From the NCBI RefSeq assembly GCF_003605575.1, contig NZ_QKNY01000007.1:80637-144636 (forward strand): a stretch of DNA of 64,000 nt. Direction: 5' to 3'. The stretch is from Halonotius aquaticus (GTDB taxonomy: Archaea; Halobacteriota; Halobacteria; Halobacteriales; Haloferacaceae). This document shows, piece by piece, positions 8,386 through 16,943 of this stretch (positions within the stretch are counted from its first letter, which is position 1; each line of letters opens with the position of its first letter). The notes below the pieces were generated by a model that made no database searches, was not told where the DNA came from, and saw nothing but the letters and a program-made list of their open reading frames with translations. The position numbers were made by a program, and so were the translations under genes.

Positions 8386-9318
8386 TCACTCCGATGAATC
8401 GGGAGTTGCTGTTACCACCGCACGTAGCGTCGTCACCGCATCGGTCGCGTCGTCGCCGAAGACGTAGGTGATCGGTTCGATCCCGAAGGCCCCCTCGTGG
8501 TAGAGCACCTCGGGGGTCGGCTCCGTCGACGCTAACAGATCGGTGAGTCGCTCGTATCGATCCTCGTAGCCGGCCTCAAATTCGGCTGTCGACAGCCCGG
8601 CCGCGGTGAGGGCATCCAACAGCGCGTCACTCGTTTTGAGGTTGAGCGCGCCCCGTCGCTCGGGGGCGACGGTGCCCATCGCCAACACAGTGGTCGCAAC
8701 GTGTTCCGAGGCGCCGAACTCTGGGTCGGCTGGGACGTTCGCCTGCCCACCCATGGCGTGAATCCGGCCTGGGACGGCCGCCACATCTGTTGTTCCCTCA
8801 GCGTCGGGCATCGCCATGGCGATGTTGGTGCCGACGTTTGGGATGTGGTCGACGACCGCCGCCGTGTTGGCAAACGTTCGCACCGCGCCCCGGACGTTTC
8901 GCAACACCTCGCGTTCGGTTTCGACGCGGGGATCCTGACCGCGCACACAGAGATCACAGCCCAGTCCTTGGAGGGCTGGCATCTCCTCCTCGTGCACTGC
9001 ACAGATCGGGCCGCGATCCTCGAAGGATTCGATCAGTTCGAGCAGCTCGGCGAGGGCCTCGTACTCATCGACGCTGCCGTCGGCGAAGCCGCTGGCGATA
9101 TACTCGATGGTCGCCTGCATCTCGGCGTTGTCGGCGAACCGCGGGTCGCCGGACTGCTCGCCGCTGAGATACTTGCTGACGGCCGCCTGTGAGAGGCCGA
9201 GCTTGTCGGCGATCGTCTGCTGGGAGCAGCCCTCAGCGGCGAGTTCTCTTGCCAACATCGCGCGGGCGGTCGGCAGAAACCGCTCGACGACGATCTCGCT
9301 GGGCAGCTGCAGCGTCAC
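8386..9318 (-). CDS. thiR: ThiR: thiamine biosynthesis repressor (HTH plus ThiN domain)
   Basis: 310 residues. An N-terminal HTH lies at about 25-60 (GCSQQTIADKLGLSQAAVSKYL). A helical linker follows with a CDLC motif near residue 127 and Cys104. The C-terminal domain (about 140-300) is ThiN, the archaeal thiamine-phosphate synthase domain, seen from NVGTNIAMAMPDAEGTTDVAAVPGRIHAMG to the closing EPITYVFG. In archaea this HTH-ThiN fusion senses thiamine phosphates and represses thi genes, and usually lacks synthase activity; that role is family knowledge. No thi gene or obvious operator is adjacent. Confidence 0.88.
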   Translation of the reverse strand: MTLQLPSEIVVERFLPTARAMLARELAAEGCSQQTIADKLGLSQAAVSKYLSGEQSGDPRFADNAEMQATIEYIASGFADGSVDEYEALAELLELIESFEDRGPICAVHEEEMPALQGLGCDLCVRGQDPRVETEREVLRNVRGAVRTFANTAAVVDHIPNVGTNIAMAMPDAEGTTDVAAVPGRIHAMGGQANVPADPEFGASEHVATTVLAMGTVAPERRGALNLKTSDALLDALTAAGLSTAEFEAGYEDRYERLTDLLASTEPTPEVLYHEGAFGIEPITYVFGDDATDAVTTLRAVVTATPDSSE

Positions 9319-9857
9319 GGCGGCCCCACCCGCCGATCGGCGTCATCTCTGCGTATCATAGCTAACCATTCCGGGCAACGGCGTATGTAGCTTTGGCGAT
9401 CATGACATGGCGTCGATGTCTGTTGCTGTGGTTGTGTCCGATCCGAATCTTGGTACCGTTCACTCTGTCTGGGTGTCGAGACCGCGTATAACGCACCTGT
9501 CACACCACGCAATACAATATTCCTGTCCGAGGGGTATTACTACATGTTCCGCGACACAGACACCCCATACTGTCTACGCGGGACGTATCATAGTCATCAC
9601 ACCGTCTGGATCACTGGCCACCGTTCCACCGTGGCCTTTCAGGTAACTCCGATAGCGACTGCTCTTCGTCGGTGGACTGCTGGCGATGTCAACATGGATA
9701 CGGTACCGACACACAGCTCCCAGTAAATCGTCAATCCTGCTTGTCAGGCCTCATACAACCGCATACCCGACAGACTGGCATCGATTCACAAGCGGGTGTG
9801 GAGAATCAGCAGTCGAGCCACTAGTTTGCGCGATGAACCTCTGAAACTGATAGGTGG
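9319..9857. other. 539-bp stretch with no supported gene
   Basis: Base composition changes from GC-rich to mixed here. I find no frame with haloarchaeal codon bias and no tRNA-like fold. Short scattered frames on both strands break often. It may be the degraded left edge of the AT-richer island or hold regulatory DNA for thiR, but I see no specific signal. Confidence 0.4.
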
Positions 9858-10049
9858 CTACTCAACCAGTATCGGGGCTACTGTCTCGCCTTCATCGGTT
9901 TCAGTAACTGCCAGCACCCTCCCGCACTCACAGCTCACCCGTTTGTGTTGTGTATCTGCGTCGAGCCACCTGCCACAGCCGCACTGTACGTGGATCGTCG
10001 TCGCCGCAGATTCGGGATCGGCTTCGGATTGTGGCTGTTCTGTTCCCAT
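9858..10049 (-). CDS. small zinc-finger-like protein, 63 aa
   Basis: Four cysteines are arranged as CGCG, then CECGR about 17 residues later, which could bind one zinc. The N-terminus is polar and acidic. Haloarchaea encode many such mini zinc-finger proteins. An ATG start follows a short AT-rich leader. Support is limited to the Cys pattern and acidic composition. Confidence 0.45.
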   Translation of the reverse strand: MGTEQPQSEADPESAATTIHVQCGCGRWLDADTQHKRVSCECGRVLAVTETDEGETVAPILVE

Positions 10050-10230
10050 ACTAGTACCACTAACCGTTCACAGGGATGAGACTATGCGCTTGTCTACCAA
10101 GCTGCTTATGTCACCTGAGCCGAGGGCGGAAACGTCGATAGCAAACGCGTCTGAATCGCGCTCACATCCTCTTGAGGCTCTTGCCTAGCTGAGCAACAAG
10201 GGTCAGATAAGCGATATTGTGACTAATTAG

Positions 10231-10262
10231 CGTGCAAGATGGAGCGCGCATATCTTGCACAG
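10231..10262. repeat. imperfect palindrome, left copy of a repeat flanking the AT-rich island
   Basis: GTGCAAGAT (10232-10240) and ATCTTGCAC (10252-10260) form a perfect 9-bp stem with an 11-base loop. Its right arm belongs to the 13-mer ATATCTTGCACAG (10250-10262), which recurs in the same orientation at 15289-15301. The hairpin is followed by a T-run, so it could also act as a terminator. Confidence 0.5.
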
Positions 10263-10387
10263 AAGCTTTTTTGAAAACCAGTTGGCTGTGTCGGTCAATA
10301 CAGTGGACTCACGTATCGCTACGTACGAGCGATGAATACAGCACTCTATACCAATGGTTAATTAGCTTAGTAACAGTATGATTAGAT

Positions 10388-11803
10388 ATGAAAAATGATT
10401 CAACGGAGAACTATTCGAAAATCAGTAGACGGCGGGCTTTGCGGGGGGTCGGGGGTCTTACTGCGCTCGGTGTTACCAGTATTGTGTCCTCCAATACGGC
10501 TGCTGCTGCTGATCCCGGTACCCAACTGTGGTCTTTCGAAACTGAAGGTAGTATTGAATCATCGCCGACGATAGTTGATGGGACTGTCTTTGTTGGGTGC
10601 AATGGGAGTGCGTACCATAGTGAGAGTTCGTTCAAGAGTGGGAGTTTCTACGCGGTGAACGCAGAGACAGGCCAAGAGGAGTGGAGTTTTGAAGCTGGAC
10701 AAGGGTTTGACTCGTCGGCAACGGTAGCCGATGGAAGAGTATTTTTTGGTAGTTTCGACGACAACCTGTATGCCTTAGATACTGAAACTGGCCGAAAAGA
10801 GTGGGTCTTCGATGCTCACGGTATTGGTTCATCCCCCACGGTGTTTGAAGGTACAGTCTTCATTGGGAGTTATAATAATCTGTATGCGGTGGATGCTGAA
10901 ACAGGCGATCAAGAGTGGGTTTTTGAGACCGACATTGCTTCCTCACCTACAGTGAGTAGCGGGACAGTCTTCGTTGGAAGTGGTGATAATAATTTGTATG
11001 CGGTGGATGCTGAAACAGGTGATCAGCAGTGGGTTTTTGAGACCGGTGATAGCGTTTATTCGTCACCCACCGTAGCTAATGGAACCGTCTTTGTCGGGAG
11101 TAGAGATAATAATCTCTACGCCGTCGATACAGAGACAGGCCAAGAGGAGTGGGCTTTCGAGACTGGGGGAGTTGTTGACTGTTCGCCGACCGTATCTGAT
11201 AATGTAGTCTTTTTCGGTAGTGGAGATGAAAGATTCTATGCATTGGATGCGGAGACAGGTCAAGAGGAGTGGGTTTCATATGTCCCATATCCTGTTCGTT
11301 CGTCGCCAACAGTGGCCGATGGGACTCTCTTCATAGCTGCCGACAACGAGCCTAATAGCTTGACACTGGCTGAAACTAGTGATGACGGCATCATAGGCGC
11401 ACTAGATCTCGAGACAGGCGAACCGAAATGGAGTTTGAACATAGGAATTGATTTTTCGTCGCCGACAGTGGCCAACGGGACGCTCTTTATTGGTAGTAGT
11501 AATGATACTGACGGCAATATCGAAGGTGGAAAGCTAGTTGCGGTGGATACGGACGTTACCGGTTCTAGTGATGGGTCTCGTGCGAAGTTAGGAACACTTG
11601 GTCATCACGGTGACCGAAAAAATGCTGGTCAGGCAACAACTACACTCGAAAATTTGGGATTACCTGAAAGTCTTTCCTTATCTGGGGTGCCCACACCTGC
11701 AGTAATCGCAGCCGGAGGTGGAACCATTGGAGTAGGGATATATGCTTACCGCCGCTGGCGTCGATCAGACGATACAGAATCAAACGATACCGAAGAAAAC
11801 TGA
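10388..11803 (+). CDS. Tat-exported PQQ-like beta-propeller surface protein
   Basis: 471 residues. A Tat signal is seen at the N-terminus: twin Arg at 14-16 (SRRRALRG), a hydrophobic stretch, and an Ala-rich cleavage region near 40. Residues about 45-385 are eight or so propeller blades of about 40 residues with the recurring pattern SSPTV-x-GTVFVGS, LYAVDAETG, WxFET. A single C-terminal helix (about 436-455) before RRWRRSDD anchors it in the membrane with the propeller outside. The fold matches PQQ-type or BamB-like propellers, but no enzymatic residues can be assigned. Composition is more AT-rich than the neighbours, suggesting transfer. Confidence 0.85.
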   Translation: MKNDSTENYSKISRRRALRGVGGLTALGVTSIVSSNTAAAADPGTQLWSFETEGSIESSPTIVDGTVFVGCNGSAYHSESSFKSGSFYAVNAETGQEEWSFEAGQGFDSSATVADGRVFFGSFDDNLYALDTETGRKEWVFDAHGIGSSPTVFEGTVFIGSYNNLYAVDAETGDQEWVFETDIASSPTVSSGTVFVGSGDNNLYAVDAETGDQQWVFETGDSVYSSPTVANGTVFVGSRDNNLYAVDTETGQEEWAFETGGVVDCSPTVSDNVVFFGSGDERFYALDAETGQEEWVSYVPYPVRSSPTVADGTLFIAADNEPNSLTLAETSDDGIIGALDLETGEPKWSLNIGIDFSSPTVANGTLFIGSSNDTDGNIEGGKLVAVDTDVTGSSDGSRAKLGTLGHHGDRKNAGQATTTLENLGLPESLSLSGVPTPAVIAAGGGTIGVGIYAYRRWRRSDDTESNDTEEN

Positions 11804-11806
11804 CAC

Positions 11807-11844
11807 CAATCCAACGGCATACACCTGACAATCTGATTGGATTG
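11807..11844. terminator. stem-loop between two convergent genes
   Basis: CAATCCAA (11807-11814) and TTGGATTG (11837-11844) are perfectly complementary with a 22-base loop, placed between the stops of the propeller gene and the convergent GLUG gene. It is a possible bidirectional terminator or RNA-stability element. Confidence 0.35.
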
Positions 11845-11871
11845 CATACGAGTGCGAGTGTCGTTGGCAAT

Positions 11872-13410
11872 CTAGTCTCTATTCAGCTGCCGTTTAAGTA
11901 CGTAACCAGCAGCACCGATTGCAGCAATACTACCTGTTATTACGAATCCAGGGGTTGAGTCACTAGATGTATCATCTGTTGCCTCCTGTTGGGTGGACTC
12001 ATTTACAGTCCCAGATCGCTGATTTCCTGACCCGTTGAGTTCCTCTGAATCTAGCCCGGAAGATTGACTGTTATCATCTGCTTGCTGTTCGGTTGATTCA
12101 TCGTCCATATAGGATTGATCTTGTAGGTATTGAATTTCTCTGTTATCCATTAAGACCGATAACACGGGATAGTCAGCCGGATCCGTAACGACCTCCCATG
12201 TCCCGTCGAAATCAAGTGCCGACATATTGTCCTCGGCCCCTTCACCCTGCATTTTTGTAGTTGTCAACCCAGTAATATCGTTACTGTCGCCATTCTGTCG
12301 ACCAATACTTTCAGATTGATCATTGACGGTTGAGTCCCAGTAGCTCGCTGTTACCTGCCCAGAATTACTTCATATGAACCCGCCAATCTGTTGGTCTCCA
12401 GTGACGTTACCACACGAGAAGGAGGTGCGTATTGTATTTCTGTTATATCCAGCAAAGCCGCCCACATATTCCGTACCAGTGACCTGACCAAGAGCCACAG
12501 AATTTGTAATTATTGTACTGGCACCAATTGAGCCGATAAGCCCCCCGACCTCAGATTCACCAGTTATCGCACCGCTTGCTGCTGACTTCATAATTTCACC
12601 GTTCAAATCGTTATGGAAGCTATCACCCACAAGACCGCCAACGGCACTGTCTCCGTCAACATCACCACTGGCCCATGACTCTATTATCGTCCCCGGCGTG
12701 AAACCTGTATAATTGAGGAGTCCAACAAGACCACCAACACTTGATTCGCCAGTGACCTTACCAGTAGCCCACGAATTTCTGATTTTATTATCGTTTTTGC
12801 CTACAAGCCCGCCGACATTTGATTCACCAGTGATCGTGACACCAGCTGCTGAGTCTCTTATTATGGCCTTCCTATTTCTGCCAACAATACCACCGACATT
12901 ACGCCTGCCAGAAACGGCACCAGTAACCGCTGAGGTGTTAATAGTACCATTGCTACCACCGATGAGAGCTCCGACATCGTAATCGCCAGTGATTTCGACA
13001 TCGACAAGTGTGATATTTTCTATAATTGCCCCGTCACCAGCTAACCCGAACAGACCGACGAGTTCGCTATCTGGTTTTTCGATTACTAAGTCTCGAATTT
13101 CATTTCCTTGGCCGTCGAATGTTCCGGTGAACTCTGTCTGAGTTTTCCCAATCGGTTCGAACCCAGTTTCGGGATCAGCGACGTACTCCTCATATCCGGC
13201 AGTGCTCTCGTCAAGATCGGTGGTCAATATATATTCACCGTCGAGACCATCCCGTATCGCATGGAGATCATTCCAATCGGTGATTTGTTGTGTTTCTGAT
13301 TGGGCATTAACTGTCCCAGTTCCGAGGCCTCCTACGATCCCAATCGTACCAATCGTCTTCACGACTCCTCGCCGACCCGGTTTTAGTAGATTTTGTCTTC
13401 CGTTACCCAT
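11872..13410 (-). pseudogene. Tat-exported GLUG-repeat surface protein interrupted by one in-frame TGA
   Basis: One continuous reading frame of 513 codons runs from 13410 to 11872 except for a TGA at 12370-12372. The first part (346 aa) has a twin-Arg signal (GRRGVVKTIGTIG), then from about residue 140 a run of GLUG-type repeats with pattern VGGLVG-x-N and TGES. The second part starts with SNSGQVTASYWDS, the usual continuation of such repeats, and includes SALDFDGTWEVVTDPADYP, a Ser/Gln/Glu/Asp-rich stalk and a C-terminal membrane helix (FVITGSIAAIGAAGYVLKR). GGA to TGA is one base, and Gly is expected there. It is either a recent nonsense mutation or a read-through or sequence error. Without read-through the product loses its anchor. 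Confidence 0.8.
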
Positions 13411-13446
13411 AACATGAATTTAATTTACCATTTGAAAACAACTTTG

Positions 13447-13650
13447 CAATCGACTCGGGGCAGTCCCGCGGCAGCTGTACACACCGATGTCGAGGATGCA
13501 CTTCAAGTCCGTGTCAATGGCTGAGGAGAGACATTTTGCTTCGCCAGTAACCTCGGTTTGTATCTTGCCAACAGCGATTCGGGGCGGTTCCACCGTTGGC
13601 GGGTCGAGTTGTATTTCGGCAAGATCGTGTGTCCAGTTTCACACAGCCTC
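13447..13650 (-). mobile_element. decayed remnant of an IS6-like transposase
   Basis: On the minus strand this frame reads a broken transposase core: a WTHDLAE segment, then DPPTVEPPRIAV where the first catalytic Asp motif (AVDE) should be but reads AVGK, then AIDTDLKC and GVYSCRGTAP, resembling AIDTDSK and VYSRRGTDPA of haloarchaeal IS6-type enzymes. A TGA at 13639-13641 replaces an expected Trp, and both ends are missing. The match is from memory of the family. The element is dead and marks past insertion within the island. Confidence 0.6.
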
Positions 13651-13680
13651 ACCAGAAATAATTAGTGTGAGTCGGGGCTC

Positions 13681-15048
13681 TCAATCATCCGATTGTCGTC
13701 GTCGGTTGAGCATGTAACCAGCCCCACCAAGTGTGGCGATCGCTCCACCAATTCCGAGCCAAGGTAGCGTTTCGTTATTCTGGGTTTCACTGGATTGGTC
13801 TTGAGTGTCTTGTGCCTCCGTCGGGTCAGTACTACTTTGTTCTTCAGGAAGTTGAATATCGAGCTCTTGATCGGCATACTCCCAATTTGCGTGATGCCCA
13901 AGCGTTCCAAGCGTAGTGCGAGATCCATCACTGGAGCCCTCGTTAGTAGTAGTAATCGCATAGAGATTTCCATCACCACTACCAACGAAGATGGTTCCAT
14001 CTATGACCGTTGGGGAAGAATATATTTCGCCATCTGTCTCAAAGACCCACTGTTCAGTTCCTGTGTCAGCATCGAGTGCATACAGATTGTTGTCATTACT
14101 TCCTACGAAGACAGTATTCCCGACAGTGGTTGGCGATGATTGAATCCCATCGTTTGTTTCGAATGTCCATACTTCTTCACCACTTTCTGCATCTACAGCA
14201 TAAAACGTACTATTAGTACTGCCGACAAAGACTGTCCCATCAGATACTGTGGGAGATGATTCGATCTCAGAACCCGGACCAAAATCAGCCGCATTTGAGA
14301 AAACCCATCGTTCTGTTCCATCTTCGGTATTCAGAGCAGACAAAGAGCCATCATCACTGCCGATGAAAACCGTGTCGTCGACGACGGTAGGAGAAGATTT
14401 GATATAAAATCCGGTGCGATAATCCCACAGTTTGTCTCCAGTTTCAGCATCAAATGCGAATATTTTATCATTGTGATTACCCACAAAAACCGTCCCATCA
14501 ACTACAGTTGGAGAAGATTCTACACGAGTTGCGGTATCGTAAGCCCATTTTTGTTCACCCGTTTCAGCATTGAGAGCATATAGATTGTTATAGTTTTCCC
14601 CAACAAACACAGTTCCATTAACCACCGTTGGTGAGGATTTAATCGACGAATTCCCCTCGAACTTCCAGAGTTCCTCACCTGTAGTCATATCAATCGCATA
14701 GACGAAATTATCTAAACTGCCGACGAAAACCACTCCATCGACAACTGTTGGTGACGAAACAACACGGCCATTGGTTTCAAATGCCCACTTTTCAGTCCCA
14801 GTTGAAGCATCAATTGCGTAGAGTGAGTTGTCATCGCTTCCAACATAGACTGTCTCATTTACAACGGTTGGTGATGATTGCACGCTGTCTCCTGTTTCAA
14901 AGACCCACTCTTCATTGGAATCTTGTTGGCTGGTTACAGGGGCAGTAAAAGCGTTTGCCGCCACAATACCAGTTAGACTCAATTTGAGTGCTGTTCGTCG
15001 AGTAACACTGGACTCATCTCCTTGAAAACAACCATAGTCAAACGGCAT
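13681..15048 (-). CDS. second Tat-exported PQQ-like beta-propeller surface protein
   Basis: 455 residues from the ATG at 15046-15048; a TTG start at 15060 is less likely. The signal has RR in TRRTALKLSLTG and an Ala-rich hydrophobic stretch. Eight or nine blades of about 40 residues follow with SSPTVVDGTVFVGS, LYAIDA and WVFET patterns. After a Thr/Gln/Ser-rich stalk, one C-terminal helix (LGIGGAIATLGGAGYMLNRR) anchors it. It is a paralogue of the product at 10388-11803, and the blade cores are nearly the same. AT-rich codon use matches its partner and not the rest of the window. Substrate unknown. Confidence 0.85.
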   Translation of the reverse strand: MPFDYGCFQGDESSVTRRTALKLSLTGIVAANAFTAPVTSQQDSNEEWVFETGDSVQSSPTVVNETVYVGSDDNSLYAIDASTGTEKWAFETNGRVVSSPTVVDGVVFVGSLDNFVYAIDMTTGEELWKFEGNSSIKSSPTVVNGTVFVGENYNNLYALNAETGEQKWAYDTATRVESSPTVVDGTVFVGNHNDKIFAFDAETGDKLWDYRTGFYIKSSPTVVDDTVFIGSDDGSLSALNTEDGTERWVFSNAADFGPGSEIESSPTVSDGTVFVGSTNSTFYAVDAESGEEVWTFETNDGIQSSPTTVGNTVFVGSNDNNLYALDADTGTEQWVFETDGEIYSSPTVIDGTIFVGSGDGNLYAITTTNEGSSDGSRTTLGTLGHHANWEYADQELDIQLPEEQSSTDPTEAQDTQDQSSETQNNETLPWLGIGGAIATLGGAGYMLNRRRQSDD

Positions 15049-15407
15049 AGCCAATAACAATAATTAACCAATAAAAGCATATTGATATGTAAGTAAGATC
15101 GTCGATACGCTTTTGTTTTATATAATACCGTTTTCGATAACTGGGTAAGTGAGTCCGATTGTTACCATCGACGACTCCTCATGCAGAATTCTAACTTTCT
15201 GATTGAAAATCGGTGTCGCTAGTTCACTGAGTGGATAACTTGTAGGGAAATATACGAAGCAAAGGTTGCTGTGCTGCATACAATCTCTATATCTTGCACA
15301 GCGTGATCTCCCAGCTTCGAGATAGATCCCGCTGTTTCACTGTTTTCAGGAGGAGCCATCCGTCATTGTCGCCGCAGGGCTCGTTGTCGACGACAAGTCA
15401 TCGGCTA
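15049..15407. other. AT-rich intergenic stretch closing the island
   Basis: No gene is seen between the propeller start and the promoter of RNase J. The first 100 bp hold the propeller promoter (several AT runs near 15060-15130). The right copy of the 13-bp repeat lies at 15289-15301. A 13-base odd palindrome TTGTCGACGACAA lies just upstream of the RNase J TATA box. Confidence 0.45.
15268..15302. repeat. imperfect palindrome, right copy of the island-flanking repeat
   Basis: GCTGTGC (15268-15274) and GCACAGC (15296-15302) form a 7-bp stem. The right arm contains the 13-mer ATATCTTGCACAG (15289-15301) identical to 10250-10262. The two copies lie 5.04 kb apart in the same orientation. Confidence 0.5.
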
Positions 15408-15413
15408 TTTATA
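15408..15413 (+). promoter_or_regulatory. TATA box giving RNase J a long leader
   Basis: TTTATA inside CTATTTATATC. Transcription from it would begin near 15437, about 130 bases before the RNase J ATG. That is unusual for a haloarchaeal gene, where most transcripts are leaderless. Confidence 0.45.
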
Positions 15414-15444
15414 TCTCGGGCCCAGCTATTCGGATAACCAACGC

Positions 15445-15553
15445 GCTGTTCCCTGTGCGTCGGTGCGTTCGCTTCGGCTGTCGCTCCCTGCGGTGCGGAC
15501 GGTTCCGCTGGTTTGACACGGCCGGGCGTCGCCCGCGCCACCGGCGGAACAGC
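15445..15553 (+). ncRNA. GC-rich structured 5' leader of the RNase J gene (candidate regulatory RNA)
   Basis: GCTGTTCC (15445-15452) and GGAACAGC (15546-15553) are perfect 8-base complements that would close a 109-nt domain. Inside lie shorter self-complementary GC segments such as GGGCG/CGCCC near 15525-15540. The closing stem ends 17 bases before the ATG. It could be an autoregulatory leader cleaved or bound by RNase J, or a separate small RNA. Evidence is complementarity and promoter position only. Confidence 0.4.
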
Positions 15554-15570
15554 TCTTGTTTGGACTACCT

Positions 15571-16914
15571 ATGGAAATCGAAATTGCAACCGTCGGCGGC
15601 TACGAAGAGGTTGGACGACAGATGACGGCCGTGCGGATGGACGACGAGATCGTCGTCTTCGATATGGGCCTCAACCTCTCGCAGGTACTGATTCACGACA
15701 ACGTCCAGACCGAGACCATGCACAGTCTCGATCTGATCGATATGGGTGCGATCCCCGACGACCGCATCATGAGCGAGCTTGATGGCGAGGTCACGGCCAT
15801 CGTCCCCACCCACGGCCACCTCGACCACATCGGCGCGATCCCGAAGCTCGCCCACCGCTACGACGCGCCGGTCGTCGCCACGCCGTTCACGATCGAACTC
15901 GTTCGCGACCAGATCGCCGACGAGGACAAGTTCGATGTCGACATCGACCTGCAGGTCATGAACGCCGGCGAGCAGATGCGGATCAGCGATCAGGTGCAGA
16001 TGGAGTTTGTCAACGTGACGCACTCCACGATCGACGCCATCAACCCGGTGCTGCACACGCCGGAGGGCGCGATCGTCTACGGGCTGGACAAACGCCTCGA
16101 TCACGACCCCGTCCTCGGCGACCCGATCGATATGAAACGGTTCCGCGAGATCGGCCGCGAGGGCGACGGCGTCCTCTGTTACATCGAGGACTGTACGAAC
16201 GCCAACCAGAAGGGCCGAACCCCCTCGGAGTCGGTCGCCCGCAAAGAGCTCCACGACACAATGTTGAGCCTCGAAGATTACGACGGCGGGATGGTGGCGA
16301 CGACGTTCGCGAGCCACATCGCCCGCGTGTCGAGTCTGCTTGAGTTCGCCGAGGAGATCGGCCGCGAGCCGATTCTACTGGGTCGCTCGATGGAGAAATA
16401 CACCGGTACTGCGACCAATCTCGATGTCGCGCTGCCGGACAACATCGAGATGTATGGCCACCGGCGCGCCATTGACCAGAGCCTCGAACGGATCATGGAG
16501 GACGGCAAGGAAAACTTCCTGCCGATCGTGACGGGCCACCAGGGCGAGCCGCGCGCGCTGCTCACCCGGATGGGCCGCGGCGAGACCAACTACGACTTCG
16601 ACAACGGCGATAAGGTGATCTTCTCGGCCGGCATCATCCCCGAGCCGACCAACGAGGGCAACCGGTATCAGTCCGAACGCCTCCTCAAAATGCAGGGTGC
16701 CCGCATCTACGACGACATCCACGTCTCCGGCCACCTGAGCCAGGAGGGTCACTACCAGATGCTTGAGGCACTTCAGCCCCAGCAGGTCATTCCGGCTCAC
16801 CAGGATCTGAAAGGGCTGTCGGGCTACGTCAACACGGCCAACGCCTTCGGCTACGAGGTCGGCCGCGACCTCCATCTCACCCGGAACGGAAACATCATCC
16901 AGCTGACCGAGTAA
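15571..16914 (+). CDS. rnj: archaeal ribonuclease J
   Basis: 447 residues from the ATG at 15571. The metallo-beta-lactamase motif HGHLDHIGA is at 81-89, the beta-CASP region is in the middle, and the late motifs ([13 protein letters not shown] and VIPAHQ) complete the metal site. It is the 5'-3' exoribonuclease of euryarchaeal mRNA and rRNA turnover, cytoplasmic. Length is right for aRNase J, which lacks the bacterial C-terminal domain. A structured leader precedes it. In many haloarchaea idsA or lipid genes are nearby; here it is alone. Confidence 0.93.
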   Translation: MEIEIATVGGYEEVGRQMTAVRMDDEIVVFDMGLNLSQVLIHDNVQTETMHSLDLIDMGAIPDDRIMSELDGEVTAIVPTHGHLDHIGAIPKLAHRYDAPVVATPFTIELVRDQIADEDKFDVDIDLQVMNAGEQMRISDQVQMEFVNVTHSTIDAINPVLHTPEGAIVYGLDKRLDHDPVLGDPIDMKRFREIGREGDGVLCYIEDCTNANQKGRTPSESVARKELHDTMLSLEDYDGGMVATTFASHIARVSSLLEFAEEIGREPILLGRSMEKYTGTATNLDVALPDNIEMYGHRRAIDQSLERIMEDGKENFLPIVTGHQGEPRALLTRMGRGETNYDFDNGDKVIFSAGIIPEPTNEGNRYQSERLLKMQGARIYDDIHVSGHLSQEGHYQMLEALQPQQVIPAHQDLKGLSGYVNTANAFGYEVGRDLHLTRNGNIIQLTE

Positions 16915-16943
16915 CGCCCGCAGTTCTCCCCCAGGGCTCGCTG

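Noticed and set aside
10900-11250. Tandem direct repeats in the propeller gene considered as CRISPR-like
   Set aside because: The repeats are coding blades of about 40 residues, variable and in frame, with no spacers of uniform length.
12370-12372. TGA as selenocysteine codon in the GLUG gene
   Set aside because: Haloarchaea are not known to use selenocysteine, no SECIS-like hairpin is seen after it, and Gly is expected at this site.
13487-13717. 76-aa plus-strand ORF in the IS6 remnant region
   Set aside because: The opposite frame carries transposase-like motifs; this one has no coding features.
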